NCBI GenBank assembly: GCA_026415675.1
Contig: JAOAGQ010000020.1
Coordinates: 25,783-89,782 of the forward strand
Length of the DNA stretch: 64,000 nucleotides
Reading direction: 5' to 3'
Source of the DNA: Syntrophorhabdaceae bacterium
GTDB lineage: Bacteria > Desulfobacterota > Syntrophorhabdia > Syntrophorhabdales > Syntrophorhabdaceae
The position numbers and the translations under genes are program-made. A model generated the notes under the pieces. The model saw only the letters and a list, made by a program, of their open reading frames with translations, was not told the DNA's origin and ran no database searches. This document shows positions 51,379-60,128 of the stretch, piece by piece (position 1 is the first letter of the stretch; each line of letters starts with the position of its first letter).

Positions 51379-54099
51379 ATGAGTGATGAGATGCGGGATA
51401 CCGATAGAAAGGTCCTTGTTGTAGGCGGCGGGATCGGTGGTATAACAGCTGCCCTTGAGCTTGCAAGCTGCGGCATTAAGGTCACCATGCTCGAGGAAGG
51501 GCCTTCCATAGGGGGAAGGATGATACAGCTCGACAAGACCTTCCCCACCCTCGATTGCTCCACCTGCACCCTCTCACCAAAGATGGTGGAGGTGGCGTTG
51601 AACAGAAATATAGAGCTTTTATCCCTGGCAAAGCCCTTAAAGGTGGAAAGGACGGGCGATAGCTTCAGGGTTACCGTTCTTAAAAAGGCAAGATTTGTCG
51701 ATGTAAAGAAATGTACTGCCTGCGGTACTTGCTTTGAGGGATGTCCTGTTGTCATGAAGAGCGAATTCAACATGGAGATAGGGGAGAGAAAGGCCATATA
51801 CATACCCTTCCCCCAGGCCATACCGAATAAGGCAAGGATAGACAAAAGAGAGGAGAGGCCCTGTAAGGCTGCCTGTATGGATAGATGCCCCATCCACACA
51901 AACGTCCCGGGATACATAAGGCATATAAGGGACGGCAGGTTCAAGGAGGCCTACCTCCTTATAAGGGCGACGAATCCCCTGCCTTCCGTATGTGGCAGGG
52001 TCTGTTATGCACCCTGTGAGGGTGTATGCAACAGGGGCCAGCTCGATGCATCCCTTGCCATAAGGGAGTTGAAGAGGTTTGCGGTAGATAATTTCAGGGT
52101 AGAAGACCTACCCGTACCCCAGGTACAGAAGACGGATAAAAAGGTGGCCGTAATAGGCGCAGGTCCTGCAGGGCTTGCCTGCGCCCATGATCTTGCCCTG
52201 GAGGGGCACAATGTAACCATATTCGAGGCCATGCCAGAGCCAGGAGGTATGCTCAGGTATGCCATACCTGAATACAGACTGCCCAAAGGGGAACTAAAAA
52301 GGGAGATCGATTATATAGAGAGGCTCGGGGTAGAGATAAGATGCAATATGGCAGTGGGCAAGGATATAGATTTCGATTCCATAAGAAAAGGATATGATGC
52401 CGTATTCATAGGAGCAGGAGCTCCGATGGGGGTTTCTCTCGGCATAGATGGTGAGGGATTGAAAGGTGTCATGGATGGGCTTGAATTCCTGAAATCCATA
52501 AACTCCGGGCAAAGGCCGGAGCCTGGTGGTAGACTTGCGGTTATAGGCGGGGGCAACACGGCGATAGACTGTGCGAGATCCGCATTGAGGCTTGGATGGA
52601 AAGAGGTCATGGTGGTATACAGACGAACCAGGGCAGAGATGCCTGCAAGCCCCGAAGAGGTGGAGGCCCTGCTCAAGGAAGGGGTAAATATAGAGTTTCT
52701 TACCACCCCCGTCAGGTTCACAGGTGAGGCAGGGAGACTCAGGGCTATGGAGTGTATACGAATGGAACTCGGTGAGCCGGATAGCTCGGGCAGGCGGAGG
52801 CCCATCGAGGTACCTGGTTCTAACTTCTTAATCGAGGTGGACGGGGTAATCAAGGCCTTAGGTCAGAGGCCCGATATATCCTTTCTCGAAGCTGCCGGCA
52901 TCTTAAGGGATAAGGGCACGACCATAAAGATAGATGAAACCACGGGCATGACAAACGTTGATGGGGTCTTTGCAGGGGGTGATGTGGTTACGGGCCCTGC
53001 CTATGTGATAGATGCCATAGCAAGTGGCAAAAGGGCAGCTACTAATATATCGAGGTACCTAAAAGGTGAGGCATTGATCCATTTCGAACACCCTCGAATT
53101 CAGGAACCTTTAAAGGATGATGAGGTCTCAAGGCTTAAAGGAAGGCTCGGTCAGGATAGTCGTTTGTTCCCCCGGGAGCGAGATGTTAAGGAAAGGATCA
53201 CCGATTTCCACGAGGTGACACAGGGTTATAAAGCGGATGAGGCAATAAAAGAGGCCTCGAGGTGCATAGCCAGCACCATCGAGGGATGCATCGAATGCGG
53301 GGAGTGCGAGAGACGATGCGAGGTAGGTGCCATTGACTACAGGATGAAGGATGAGATAGTGGAGATGGATTTTGATGGTATAGTCCTTGCCCCTGGGTTT
53401 GACCTATATGACCCGACAGAGAAGGGCGAATACGGTTACGGCAGATTAAAAGGGGTGATGACGGGCATCGAGTTCGAGAGGCTCTGCTCTGTGACAGGCC
53501 CGACGGGGGGTGAGATCGTCATCGACGGGAAGGTGCCAAAAAGCTTCTTCTTTATACAGTGTGTGGGTTCAAGGGACAGGCAGACCGGTGCCAGATTCTG
53601 TTCAAGGGTATGCTGCATGTACACGGCAAAACATGCAAGCATTATAAAGGACAGGATCAAGGATGCCACGGTCTATATATCCTATATCGATGTGAGGGCC
53701 TACGGAAAGGGCTATGAGGAGTTCTACAGGAACACCCAGGAGGCAGGGGTGATCTATATAAGGGGGATACCCGGGGAGGTAGCTAAGACAGATCAAGGTC
53801 TTCTCGTAAGGGTTGAAGACATGTTAAGCGGTGAGATAAGGGAGGTAGAGGTAGACCTTGTGGTCCTTGCAACAGGGGTGAGACCGAAAAGGGGTATAGA
53901 GGAGCTCTCCCGTATCATGTCCCTGGAAAGGGATGAGTATGGTTTTATAAGGGTAGATCCTGTCAGCCCTTCCAGGACCAGCAATGAGGGCATATTCACA
54001 TGTGGAATGGCCTCAGGTCCCAAGGATATACCCGATACAGTGGCATCTGCTGGAGAGGCTGCTGCAAGGTGCATGGAGTATATAAGGCGGATGATATGA
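51379..54099 (+). CDS. HdrA with inserted GltD/NfnB-like NAD(P)H flavoprotein
   Basis: 906 residues. Residues 1-160: HdrA FAD domain (GGGIGGITAAL, LDKTFPTLDCSTCTLSPKM) and the ferredoxin CTACGTCFEGCP. Residues about 160-570: a complete GltD-like module with CMDRCP, CGRVCYAPCEGVCNRG clusters, FAD motif IGAGPAGLACAH (259), NAD(P) motif IGGGNTAIDCAR (389) and FAGGDVVTGP (531). Residues 635-906: HdrA resumes at CIECGECERRCEVGAIDY and goes on to FCSRVCCMY and CGMASGPKDIPD. The insert sits in the second ferredoxin region of HdrA. The N-terminal CHCG module and C-terminal ferredoxins of full HdrA are missing. Likely carries two FADs and reacts with NAD(P)H. Confidence 0.88.
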   Translation: MSDEMRDTDRKVLVVGGGIGGITAALELASCGIKVTMLEEGPSIGGRMIQLDKTFPTLDCSTCTLSPKMVEVALNRNIELLSLAKPLKVERTGDSFRVTVLKKARFVDVKKCTACGTCFEGCPVVMKSEFNMEIGERKAIYIPFPQAIPNKARIDKREERPCKAACMDRCPIHTNVPGYIRHIRDGRFKEAYLLIRATNPLPSVCGRVCYAPCEGVCNRGQLDASLAIRELKRFAVDNFRVEDLPVPQVQKTDKKVAVIGAGPAGLACAHDLALEGHNVTIFEAMPEPGGMLRYAIPEYRLPKGELKREIDYIERLGVEIRCNMAVGKDIDFDSIRKGYDAVFIGAGAPMGVSLGIDGEGLKGVMDGLEFLKSINSGQRPEPGGRLAVIGGGNTAIDCARSALRLGWKEVMVVYRRTRAEMPASPEEVEALLKEGVNIEFLTTPVRFTGEAGRLRAMECIRMELGEPDSSGRRRPIEVPGSNFLIEVDGVIKALGQRPDISFLEAAGILRDKGTTIKIDETTGMTNVDGVFAGGDVVTGPAYVIDAIASGKRAATNISRYLKGEALIHFEHPRIQEPLKDDEVSRLKGRLGQDSRLFPRERDVKERITDFHEVTQGYKADEAIKEASRCIASTIEGCIECGECERRCEVGAIDYRMKDEIVEMDFDGIVLAPGFDLYDPTEKGEYGYGRLKGVMTGIEFERLCSVTGPTGGEIVIDGKVPKSFFFIQCVGSRDRQTGARFCSRVCCMYTAKHASIIKDRIKDATVYISYIDVRAYGKGYEEFYRNTQEAGVIYIRGIPGEVAKTDQGLLVRVEDMLSGEIREVEVDLVVLATGVRPKRGIEELSRIMSLERDEYGFIRVDPVSPSRTSNEGIFTCGMASGPKDIPDTVASAGEAAARCMEYIRRMI

Positions 54100-55769
54100 G
54101 GGCCGGTATCTTTATCTGCCATTGCGGACACAACATAAAACATACAGTGGATGTAAGAAGGGTGAGTGAGTATTTCAGGAAGATACCCGGGGTTATAGTC
54201 TCAACGGACTATGCCTTTGTCTGCTCCGAGCCAGGACAGGATATAATAGTGGAAAGCATCAAGAGATACAACCTCGACCGGGTGGTCATAGCATCCTGTA
54301 CCCCCTCCCTCCACGGCGATCTCTTCAAGGATCTCCTCAAGAAGTCAGGGGTGAATCCTTTTCTCTTGAGGCGTGTGAGTATCAGGGAACACTGCTCCTG
54401 GGTGGGAGATGATGTGGAGTTGAATACAGAGAAGGCAAAAAGGCTGATCCTCGCAGGGCTCTATTCTGCCAGCCACTATATACCCCTCGAGGAGAAGATG
54501 GTGGAGGTGGAGAAGAGCGCCCTCGTAATAGGAGGCGGGGTCTCAGGACTCAGCGCTGCCCTGTTTCTCGCAAGGATGGGCATAAAGGTATACCTTGTGG
54601 AAAAAGAGGCAGAGCTTGGCGGCCATGTAAGGTTTTTAGGGAATATCTGGCCTTCGGGAAGAAAGGGTAGAGATATAGTAGGTGAGATGATAGAGGAACT
54701 CAAAGGGTTGACCAACGTTGAGATCTTCACAGAGGCTGAGGTTACAGGCTTTGAGGGTTTCTTCGGCAACTACGGGGTGACGATTAGGCAGTCAGACAGG
54801 GAAAGAAAGGTTATCGCAGGCGGGGTGGTGGTGGCATCGGGTTTTGTGCCCTTCGACCCTGCTATAAAACCGGAGTTGAATTACGGAAAGGATCAGAGGA
54901 TAGTGACGACCTTCGATCTGGAGAGAGGGATCGAGCCCCCTGACCTTCCAGATAGACCAAGGGTGGCTATCCTCCACTGCGTGGGTTCAAGGGACGAGGC
55001 CATAGGAAAGTCCTACTGTTCGAGGGTCTGCTGTGTAAATGCACTGAAAGTGGCCGAGACAATAAAGGGAAGATATCCCGATTCCTATGTGGAATCCTTC
55101 TATATGGATGTCAGGGCCCACCCGAGGGGTGGGGAAGAGTACTTCGAGGCCGTTCAGGAGAGAGGGGTGCTCTTTACAAGGGGTAATGTGGGAGAGATTG
55201 TGCCTTCAGAAAGTGGTGTAATTTTGAGGGGAGAGGATACCCTCTTCGGTGAAGTGTATGAGAGGGAATTCGACCTTGTGATCCTATCCATCGGCATGGC
55301 CTCTTCCCCCGGGAATAGAACCCTCGCCCAGCTTCTCAAGATCACCCTCGACAAGGACGGGTTCTTTCTTGAAGCCCATATAAAGTTGAGACCCTACGAT
55401 ACAGCGGTCAAGGGCATCTTCATCGCAGGTTCCTGTTCAGGGCCCAAGGATACGGAGGAGTCCATAAACCACGGCAGGGCATCGGCGCTCAAGCTCTTCG
55501 GCATGCTCAACCTCGGTTATGCCTTTGTCGACCCCTTTATCTCATGGGTTGATCCAAAGAGGTGCAGTGGATGCAGGCAGTGCGAGGAGGCCTGTATCGC
55601 AAAGGCCATAAAGTTCGACGAAGCGAAGAGGGTGGTAAAGGTAGAGGAGGCGGCATGTATGGGGTGCGGCCTCTGTAATGCCACATGTCCCTCTTCTGCA
55701 ATAACGCTTAAAGGATATATGGACAGCTTCATAGGCGACGAGATAAGCGGTCTTCTCGAGGTGGTATGA
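54096..55769 (+). CDS. hdrA: HdrA-like protein without internal ferredoxin insert
   Basis: 557 residues: N-terminal FICHCGHNIKHTVDV module with CSEPGQ, FAD motif VIGGGVSGLSAAL (about 146), CVGSRDEAIGKSYCSRVCC, GGEEYFEAV, GSCSGPKDT, and two C-terminal ferredoxin motifs CSGCRQCEEACIA and CMGCGLCNATCP. Compared with full HdrA it lacks the mid-protein ferredoxins that the preceding fusion protein has, so the two may complement each other. ATG at 54096 overlaps the preceding stop by ATGA; the 96-base longer frame is inside that gene. Confidence 0.9.
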   Translation: MRAGIFICHCGHNIKHTVDVRRVSEYFRKIPGVIVSTDYAFVCSEPGQDIIVESIKRYNLDRVVIASCTPSLHGDLFKDLLKKSGVNPFLLRRVSIREHCSWVGDDVELNTEKAKRLILAGLYSASHYIPLEEKMVEVEKSALVIGGGVSGLSAALFLARMGIKVYLVEKEAELGGHVRFLGNIWPSGRKGRDIVGEMIEELKGLTNVEIFTEAEVTGFEGFFGNYGVTIRQSDRERKVIAGGVVVASGFVPFDPAIKPELNYGKDQRIVTTFDLERGIEPPDLPDRPRVAILHCVGSRDEAIGKSYCSRVCCVNALKVAETIKGRYPDSYVESFYMDVRAHPRGGEEYFEAVQERGVLFTRGNVGEIVPSESGVILRGEDTLFGEVYEREFDLVILSIGMASSPGNRTLAQLLKITLDKDGFFLEAHIKLRPYDTAVKGIFIAGSCSGPKDTEESINHGRASALKLFGMLNLGYAFVDPFISWVDPKRCSGCRQCEEACIAKAIKFDEAKRVVKVEEAACMGCGLCNATCPSSAITLKGYMDSFIGDEISGLLEVV

Positions 55770-55802
55770 AACATAGACAGAGGCTTGGATAGGGAGGAGT
55801 AC

Positions 55803-56219
55803 ATGGAAGAAAATAGGGATAAGGGCCCGGAGATAGTAGGGTTTGCCTGTTCGTACTGCACATTCAAGGCATCGGAGATGGCAGGCAGCTTAAGGATGAA
55901 ATATCCCGAAGGCATAAGGGTCATCCAGGTGCCCTGTTCGAGCAGGGTCGATCCTGCCTTTGTGATAAAGGCTATACTCGAAGGTGCAGACGGTGTGTTC
56001 GTTGCAGGTTGCCATCCTGGAGACTGCCATTTCATAAAGGGGAATTTCTTTACAAGGAGAAAGATAGCGGCCCTAAAGGAGATGTTTAAGGCCTTTTCTA
56101 TGGATGGAAGGTTAAAGCTCTTCTGGGTAAGCGCGGCAGAGGCGAGGAGATTCGTCGATAAGGTAACGACCATGTATAAAGAGTTAAAGGAAGAGAGAGA
56201 TGCAGGGAAAAAGAATTGA
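55803..56219 (+). CDS. mvhD: MvhD-like iron-sulfur subunit (Etf-Hdr cluster)
   Basis: 138-residue MvhD-family protein with VGFACSYCTFKASEMAG, IQVPCSSRVDP and GCHPGDCHF; cysteines as in FloxD at 16178. Start ATG at 55803 with GGAGG 5 bases upstream; an in-frame TTG at 55785 has no site. Overlaps the next gene by 20 bases. It would bridge HdrA to the FrhB/FloxC-like partner, as no hydrogenase gene is nearby. Confidence 0.88.
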   Translation: MEENRDKGPEIVGFACSYCTFKASEMAGSLRMKYPEGIRVIQVPCSSRVDPAFVIKAILEGADGVFVAGCHPGDCHFIKGNFFTRRKIAALKEMFKAFSMDGRLKLFWVSAAEARRFVDKVTTMYKELKEERDAGKKN

Positions 56220-57216
56220 CAGGGAGAAACTGGAAGGGGCATTGAAGGGGTTTCTTAAAGAACCGGGGCAACTTATCTTTGGCTTCGGGAGAAAAGGAGG
56301 GCTTGTAACCCATAGAATGTACAGGGATGACCTTCACGGTTTTTCTATGTTTAACCCCTATTTCAGTATAAACGGAGCGACCCTTTTCAGGAGGGTCTTT
56401 TCGAAGGATGTGAAGGTATTGCTCATGCTCAGGCCCTGCGAGATAAGGTCTATCGTTGAGCTCATCAAACTCAACCAGATAGAGCCGGAAGGGATAACCA
56501 CCCTTTCCATAGACTGCCCCGGTACAGTCTCTTTAGGGGCCGAAAGAGATGGGCTGCCGGATGATCCGTTCGAGGCAAAAGACTATATGGTAGAGCACAG
56601 GGATGGGATGAGATGGGCATGCACGGTATGCAGGGAGAGAAGAGGGGTTGTAGGCGATTTAGGGATAAGGATGGCCGGGGACAAAAGCCTCTGGGCCTTC
56701 CCCTATACGGAAAAAGGTAAGGCCTTTCTCGCAACCATCGAAGTACCTGAAGAGGAGTTCAAGGGGGGTTTCCTTTTAGGAGAAGATAAAAAAGATGCCG
56801 AACCCTTTGCAACCGATATGGGTACATTCTCTTCAGAGCTTTCGAGGTGCATTCTCTGTAAGAATTGCAGGGATATGTGCCCCATCTGTTACTGTATAGA
56901 TTGCCTCTTTAACGGAGATGAATATCTGCCGAAAGGGGATGCGCTCCTCAATAAGATCATAAGAAAAGGTACGGACGACCTGCCCGAAGGGAGGGAACTC
57001 TTTCACATGGTGAGGCTCTACCACGTATCCCAGACCTGTGTGGGATGCGGTGCATGTGAGGAGGCCTGTCCGCAGAAAATCCCCCTCACGAAGTATTTCA
57101 AGGGTATATCGGAGAGGCTCCAGGGGATGTTCTCCTATATGTCCGGTAGAGACGTAAAGGAGATCATACCCTATCTCACTTTCAAAGAGGATGAACTGAA
57201 AGATGCAGAAGATTGA
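56200..57216 (+). CDS. FrhB/FloxC-like iron-sulfur protein (Etf-Hdr cluster)
   Basis: 338 residues, similar in layout to AsrA/FloxB and FrhB-type subunits: LMLRPCEIRSIVELIKLNQ and CTVCRERRG in the N-terminal part, then CILCKNCRDMCPICYCIDC and CVGCGACEEACPQKIPL ferredoxin motifs. In the Flox operon two proteins of this kind are followed by a FAD/NADH subunit; here there is one and no FloxA, so pyridine nucleotide may enter elsewhere. It overlaps the next gene by 14 bases. Confidence 0.82.
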   Translation: MQGKRIDREKLEGALKGFLKEPGQLIFGFGRKGGLVTHRMYRDDLHGFSMFNPYFSINGATLFRRVFSKDVKVLLMLRPCEIRSIVELIKLNQIEPEGITTLSIDCPGTVSLGAERDGLPDDPFEAKDYMVEHRDGMRWACTVCRERRGVVGDLGIRMAGDKSLWAFPYTEKGKAFLATIEVPEEEFKGGFLLGEDKKDAEPFATDMGTFSSELSRCILCKNCRDMCPICYCIDCLFNGDEYLPKGDALLNKIIRKGTDDLPEGRELFHMVRLYHVSQTCVGCGACEEACPQKIPLTKYFKGISERLQGMFSYMSGRDVKEIIPYLTFKEDELKDAED

Positions 57217-57667
57217 TACAGACAGGATACTCACCCTGACAGGCTATGAAAGGGCCGATTTTGCCTCCTGCATAGGTTGCAGGATATGTGCATCGGTATG
57301 TACGGTGAACGACTTTTTTATCGATGCAAACCCCCAAGGGATACTTCTAAAACTCTTTCTCGGCATGGAGATAGATCCTGCCGACCCCCTGATCCATCAC
57401 TGCGTTAGCTGTTACAGATGTACCGATGCCTGTCCATGGAGGATAAGGATCCCCGAGGTGATAAGGGCCATAAGGGAGGAGATAGGGCATGGATCACCCT
57501 TTGAAAAGGCCTTCAGGGGTTCCATTTCCATCTGGGGCAGGGTATACGAACCCTATATCTTTATGAATGCCATGGGCTTTCTGATAAAGGAGGGATATTT
57601 GAAACATATAATGAAGCTCATCGAATATTTGAGCTTCCATCTGCCCCATAAGGCAAAGAGGTCTTGA
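57203..57667 (+). CDS. hdrC: Heterodisulfide reductase subunit C-like (Etf-Hdr cluster)
   Basis: 154 residues with two ferredoxin motifs, CIGCRICASVCTVNDF and CVSCYRCTDACPW. The first lacks the usual proline after the last Cys. The C-terminal half is helical. It starts inside the preceding gene and ends three bases before hdrB. Confidence 0.88.
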   Translation: MQKIDTDRILTLTGYERADFASCIGCRICASVCTVNDFFIDANPQGILLKLFLGMEIDPADPLIHHCVSCYRCTDACPWRIRIPEVIRAIREEIGHGSPFEKAFRGSISIWGRVYEPYIFMNAMGFLIKEGYLKHIMKLIEYLSFHLPHKAKRS

Positions 57668-57670
57668 TAT

Positions 57671-58348
57671 ATGAAATTCGCATACTACCCTGGATGTTCC
57701 CTTATAGGATCTGCAAAAAGGCTCGACAAGGCGACAAGGAGTATATTGAATCAGCTCGGACATACGATAGAGGAGATACCCGAATGGAACTGCTGTGGTG
57801 CCCTCGAATACGGGGATAAGGGGGAACTTATAAAGCTCTCCGGGGAAAACCTGAAGAAGGCAGGCTCCCAATCAAAGGATATCATCGCACCCTGCCCTGC
57901 CTGTTACAGGAACCTCAAGGAGGCGGACAGAAAAGGGGAGTACAATGTGGTGAACCCCCTCGAACTCTTCGATGTGGAGAGGCTTTCCGGTCTTAACATA
58001 AAGAGGGACTTAAAAAACATGGTCTTTACACCCTATTACGGATGCGTGCTCTTAAGACCGAAGGAGACCGCAATAAAGAACATTTACATCATGGAGGAGA
58101 TCATAACCGCCTTTGGCGGAGAAATAGACGGCGAAAAGATAAGGGACAGGTGCTGTGGCGGTAACCTCTTCTTCTCGAACAAAGGGATGACAGAGAAGTG
58201 TGCCGGCTACATCGCATCGAGATCAAAGGGGATCTTCGTGGTCTACTGCCCCTTATGCCATATGAGTATAAACACGTTTTCGGGCAGGAAGGTCCTCTAT
58301 CTTACAGACCTCATACTATACCTCATAGGAGAGAGAAGGAGTATATGA
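57671..58348 (+). CDS. hdrB: Heterodisulfide reductase subunit B-like, short form (Etf-Hdr cluster)
   Basis: 225 residues, shorter than the usual 290-330 but both CCG domains are complete: YYPGCSL / WNCCGALEYG / PCPAC and YYGCVLL / DRCCGGNLFF / CPLCHM. It could therefore still hold two non-cubane clusters. The linker and C-terminal arm are what is reduced. Overlaps the following HdrA by ATGA. Confidence 0.9.
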   Translation: MKFAYYPGCSLIGSAKRLDKATRSILNQLGHTIEEIPEWNCCGALEYGDKGELIKLSGENLKKAGSQSKDIIAPCPACYRNLKEADRKGEYNVVNPLELFDVERLSGLNIKRDLKNMVFTPYYGCVLLRPKETAIKNIYIMEEIITAFGGEIDGEKIRDRCCGGNLFFSNKGMTEKCAGYIASRSKGIFVVYCPLCHMSINTFSGRKVLYLTDLILYLIGERRSI

Positions 58349-60096
58349 ACGTCCTTATTGTAGGCGGCGGTATAAGCGGTATCTCTGCAGCGAAGGTACT
58401 CTTAAAGGAAGGCCACAGGGTTACGATCCTTGAATCGTCCCCTGATGTGGGGGGGCTTATGGCGAGGATCGCAAACTGCAGGATCGGTTTCAAGACCTTC
58501 ATGGACGAGATAAAGGATGCAGAAGGTTTTAATATCATAAAAGGGTCAAAGATAGTTCATGGGGAGAGAAAAAACGGACTTTTTTCGGTTAAGCTTGATG
58601 ATGGAAGAAGCCTCGAGATGGACAGGGTGATCCTCGCAACAGGGCTTAGCCCTCATGACCCCGTTGAGTATAAGGGTAGAAGGATTTTGACGAGCCTCGA
58701 ATACGACGCCATGATCGACCAGAAGAACGCCTCCCTGCCCGATGATTTCAAAAGGATCGCCTTTGTCCTGTGTGTAGGGTCCCGGTCAAAGGAGTACCCT
58801 TTGTGCTCATCAGTCTGCTGCTCCTACACCATAAGGGAGATAAAATGGACATTACAGAGGGCAAACCCAGAGATAAAGGTTTTCTACAACGACTTAAGGC
58901 TCTTCGGCCAGGAGTTCTACATGGAGAGGCTCTTCAGGGATAAGGGTGTGGAATTTATTCGCACCAACACCAGGAACTTCGACGAGGATGGGGATGGGGT
59001 GACAATCCGCTATTTTTATGGCGGAGGGATAAAAGAAGAGAGGGTCGACTATGCGGTTCTGACCATGGCGTTGAGGCCCAATCCTGAACTTATTGGGCTC
59101 GGAGAGATCTTTGGCTTCTCCCTCACCGAATACGGGTTCGTGAAGGAGAAGGAACCCCTGACCACCGATGCTGAAGGGGTATACGCCTGTGGAGGTACCA
59201 TCGAACCCATGAACATAAAGGATTCTATCCTCACGGGGTTTGGTGCAGGCATACTCGCATCCAGGGGAAGGGAACATGTCTCCCAGATGCTGAAAGAAAA
59301 CAAAGGGATTTACCGTGTGGAAGGTCTTAAACCAGATCTAAGAAGGGATGCTAAATCTTACCTTTTCTATCTCGGGACAGAAGAACCCCTAAACGCCATG
59401 CTATACGAATATGTGTCGGAGAGGTTCATAGAAACTGCCAGTTCCCTCGCAGGTGCGGAAATAAAGGTCTATGTGGTAACTAAAAATCTCGTCATGCCTT
59501 CTGTAAGCGAAATCGAGTACGAAAGGGCAAGGCGGAAAGGCGTGATCTTCATACACCTCGAGGAAGGCGAAAGTCTGATAATTGAAGGGGCATATGCAAC
59601 CATTTCAGGGGGGTCAAGGAGGCTTACCATACCTGTGGAAGAGGTGGTTCTTATGGATGATGTTGCCTCTAAAATCAAAGATGGGGAGTTTCTCTCATTC
59701 TATCGTTCAGAACCCCAATTACGCTGGTCACCGACCAGATGGGACAGGGGAAGATACCATGCGGGCTTTATCAGACACCCAAGGGCAATAAGGTGGGAGG
59801 AGAGGGAGGTAATCGGTGCCCTGGCAGAGATGCTCCTCGATAGAGAAGAGGTAAGGGAGATACCCAGTGTGGATGAGGAGCGCTGCAGCGGATGCGCCTC
59901 CTGCAAGAACGCCTGTCCCCATGATGCCATCGAGATAAGGCTCGATCCAAAGGATGTGGCGATCTTCGGCCCTTTAAGTTCTACCATAAACCCCGTGGCC
60001 AGTATCAACAAGGATCTATGTATGGGCTGCGGCCTCTGTGCATCCACATGCCCCTCCGATGTGATAGGTCAGGGCATTAAGAAGGTTGTCGAATGA
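58345..60096 (+). CDS. hdrA: HdrA-like protein with extra central domain
   Basis: 583 residues: FAD motif IVGGGISGISAAK (from residue 5), CVGSRSKEYPLCSSVCCSY (143-161), FYNDLRLFGQEFYMERLF, CGGTIEPMN, then about 160 residues (325-500) not found in ordinary HdrA, and two C-terminal ferredoxins CSGCASCKNACP and CMGCGLCASTCP. The N-terminal CHCG module and mid-protein ferredoxins are absent. The extra part (for example IKVYVVTKNLVMPS, RRKGVIFIHLEEGES) echoes the domain at 175-285 and may be a diverged duplicate. ATG at 58345 overlaps hdrB by ATGA; the longer frame is inside hdrB. Last gene of the run. Confidence 0.87.
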   Translation: MNVLIVGGGISGISAAKVLLKEGHRVTILESSPDVGGLMARIANCRIGFKTFMDEIKDAEGFNIIKGSKIVHGERKNGLFSVKLDDGRSLEMDRVILATGLSPHDPVEYKGRRILTSLEYDAMIDQKNASLPDDFKRIAFVLCVGSRSKEYPLCSSVCCSYTIREIKWTLQRANPEIKVFYNDLRLFGQEFYMERLFRDKGVEFIRTNTRNFDEDGDGVTIRYFYGGGIKEERVDYAVLTMALRPNPELIGLGEIFGFSLTEYGFVKEKEPLTTDAEGVYACGGTIEPMNIKDSILTGFGAGILASRGREHVSQMLKENKGIYRVEGLKPDLRRDAKSYLFYLGTEEPLNAMLYEYVSERFIETASSLAGAEIKVYVVTKNLVMPSVSEIEYERARRKGVIFIHLEEGESLIIEGAYATISGGSRRLTIPVEEVVLMDDVASKIKDGEFLSFYRSEPQLRWSPTRWDRGRYHAGFIRHPRAIRWEEREVIGALAEMLLDREEVREIPSVDEERCSGCASCKNACPHDAIEIRLDPKDVAIFGPLSSTINPVASINKDLCMGCGLCASTCPSDVIGQGIKKVVE

Positions 60097-60128
60097 TGTT
60101 TGAATATAATATAGGTAGCATCAGGCCA

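Noticed and set aside
51300..51944. 214-codon minus-strand frame opposite the HdrA::GltD gene
   Set aside because: Lies wholly against etfA end and the HdrA start, whose motifs are unmistakable; no ribosome site or family likeness.
55517..56242. 241-codon minus-strand frame opposite hdrA and mvhD
   Set aside because: Shadow frame against conserved Fe-S genes; no credible protein features.
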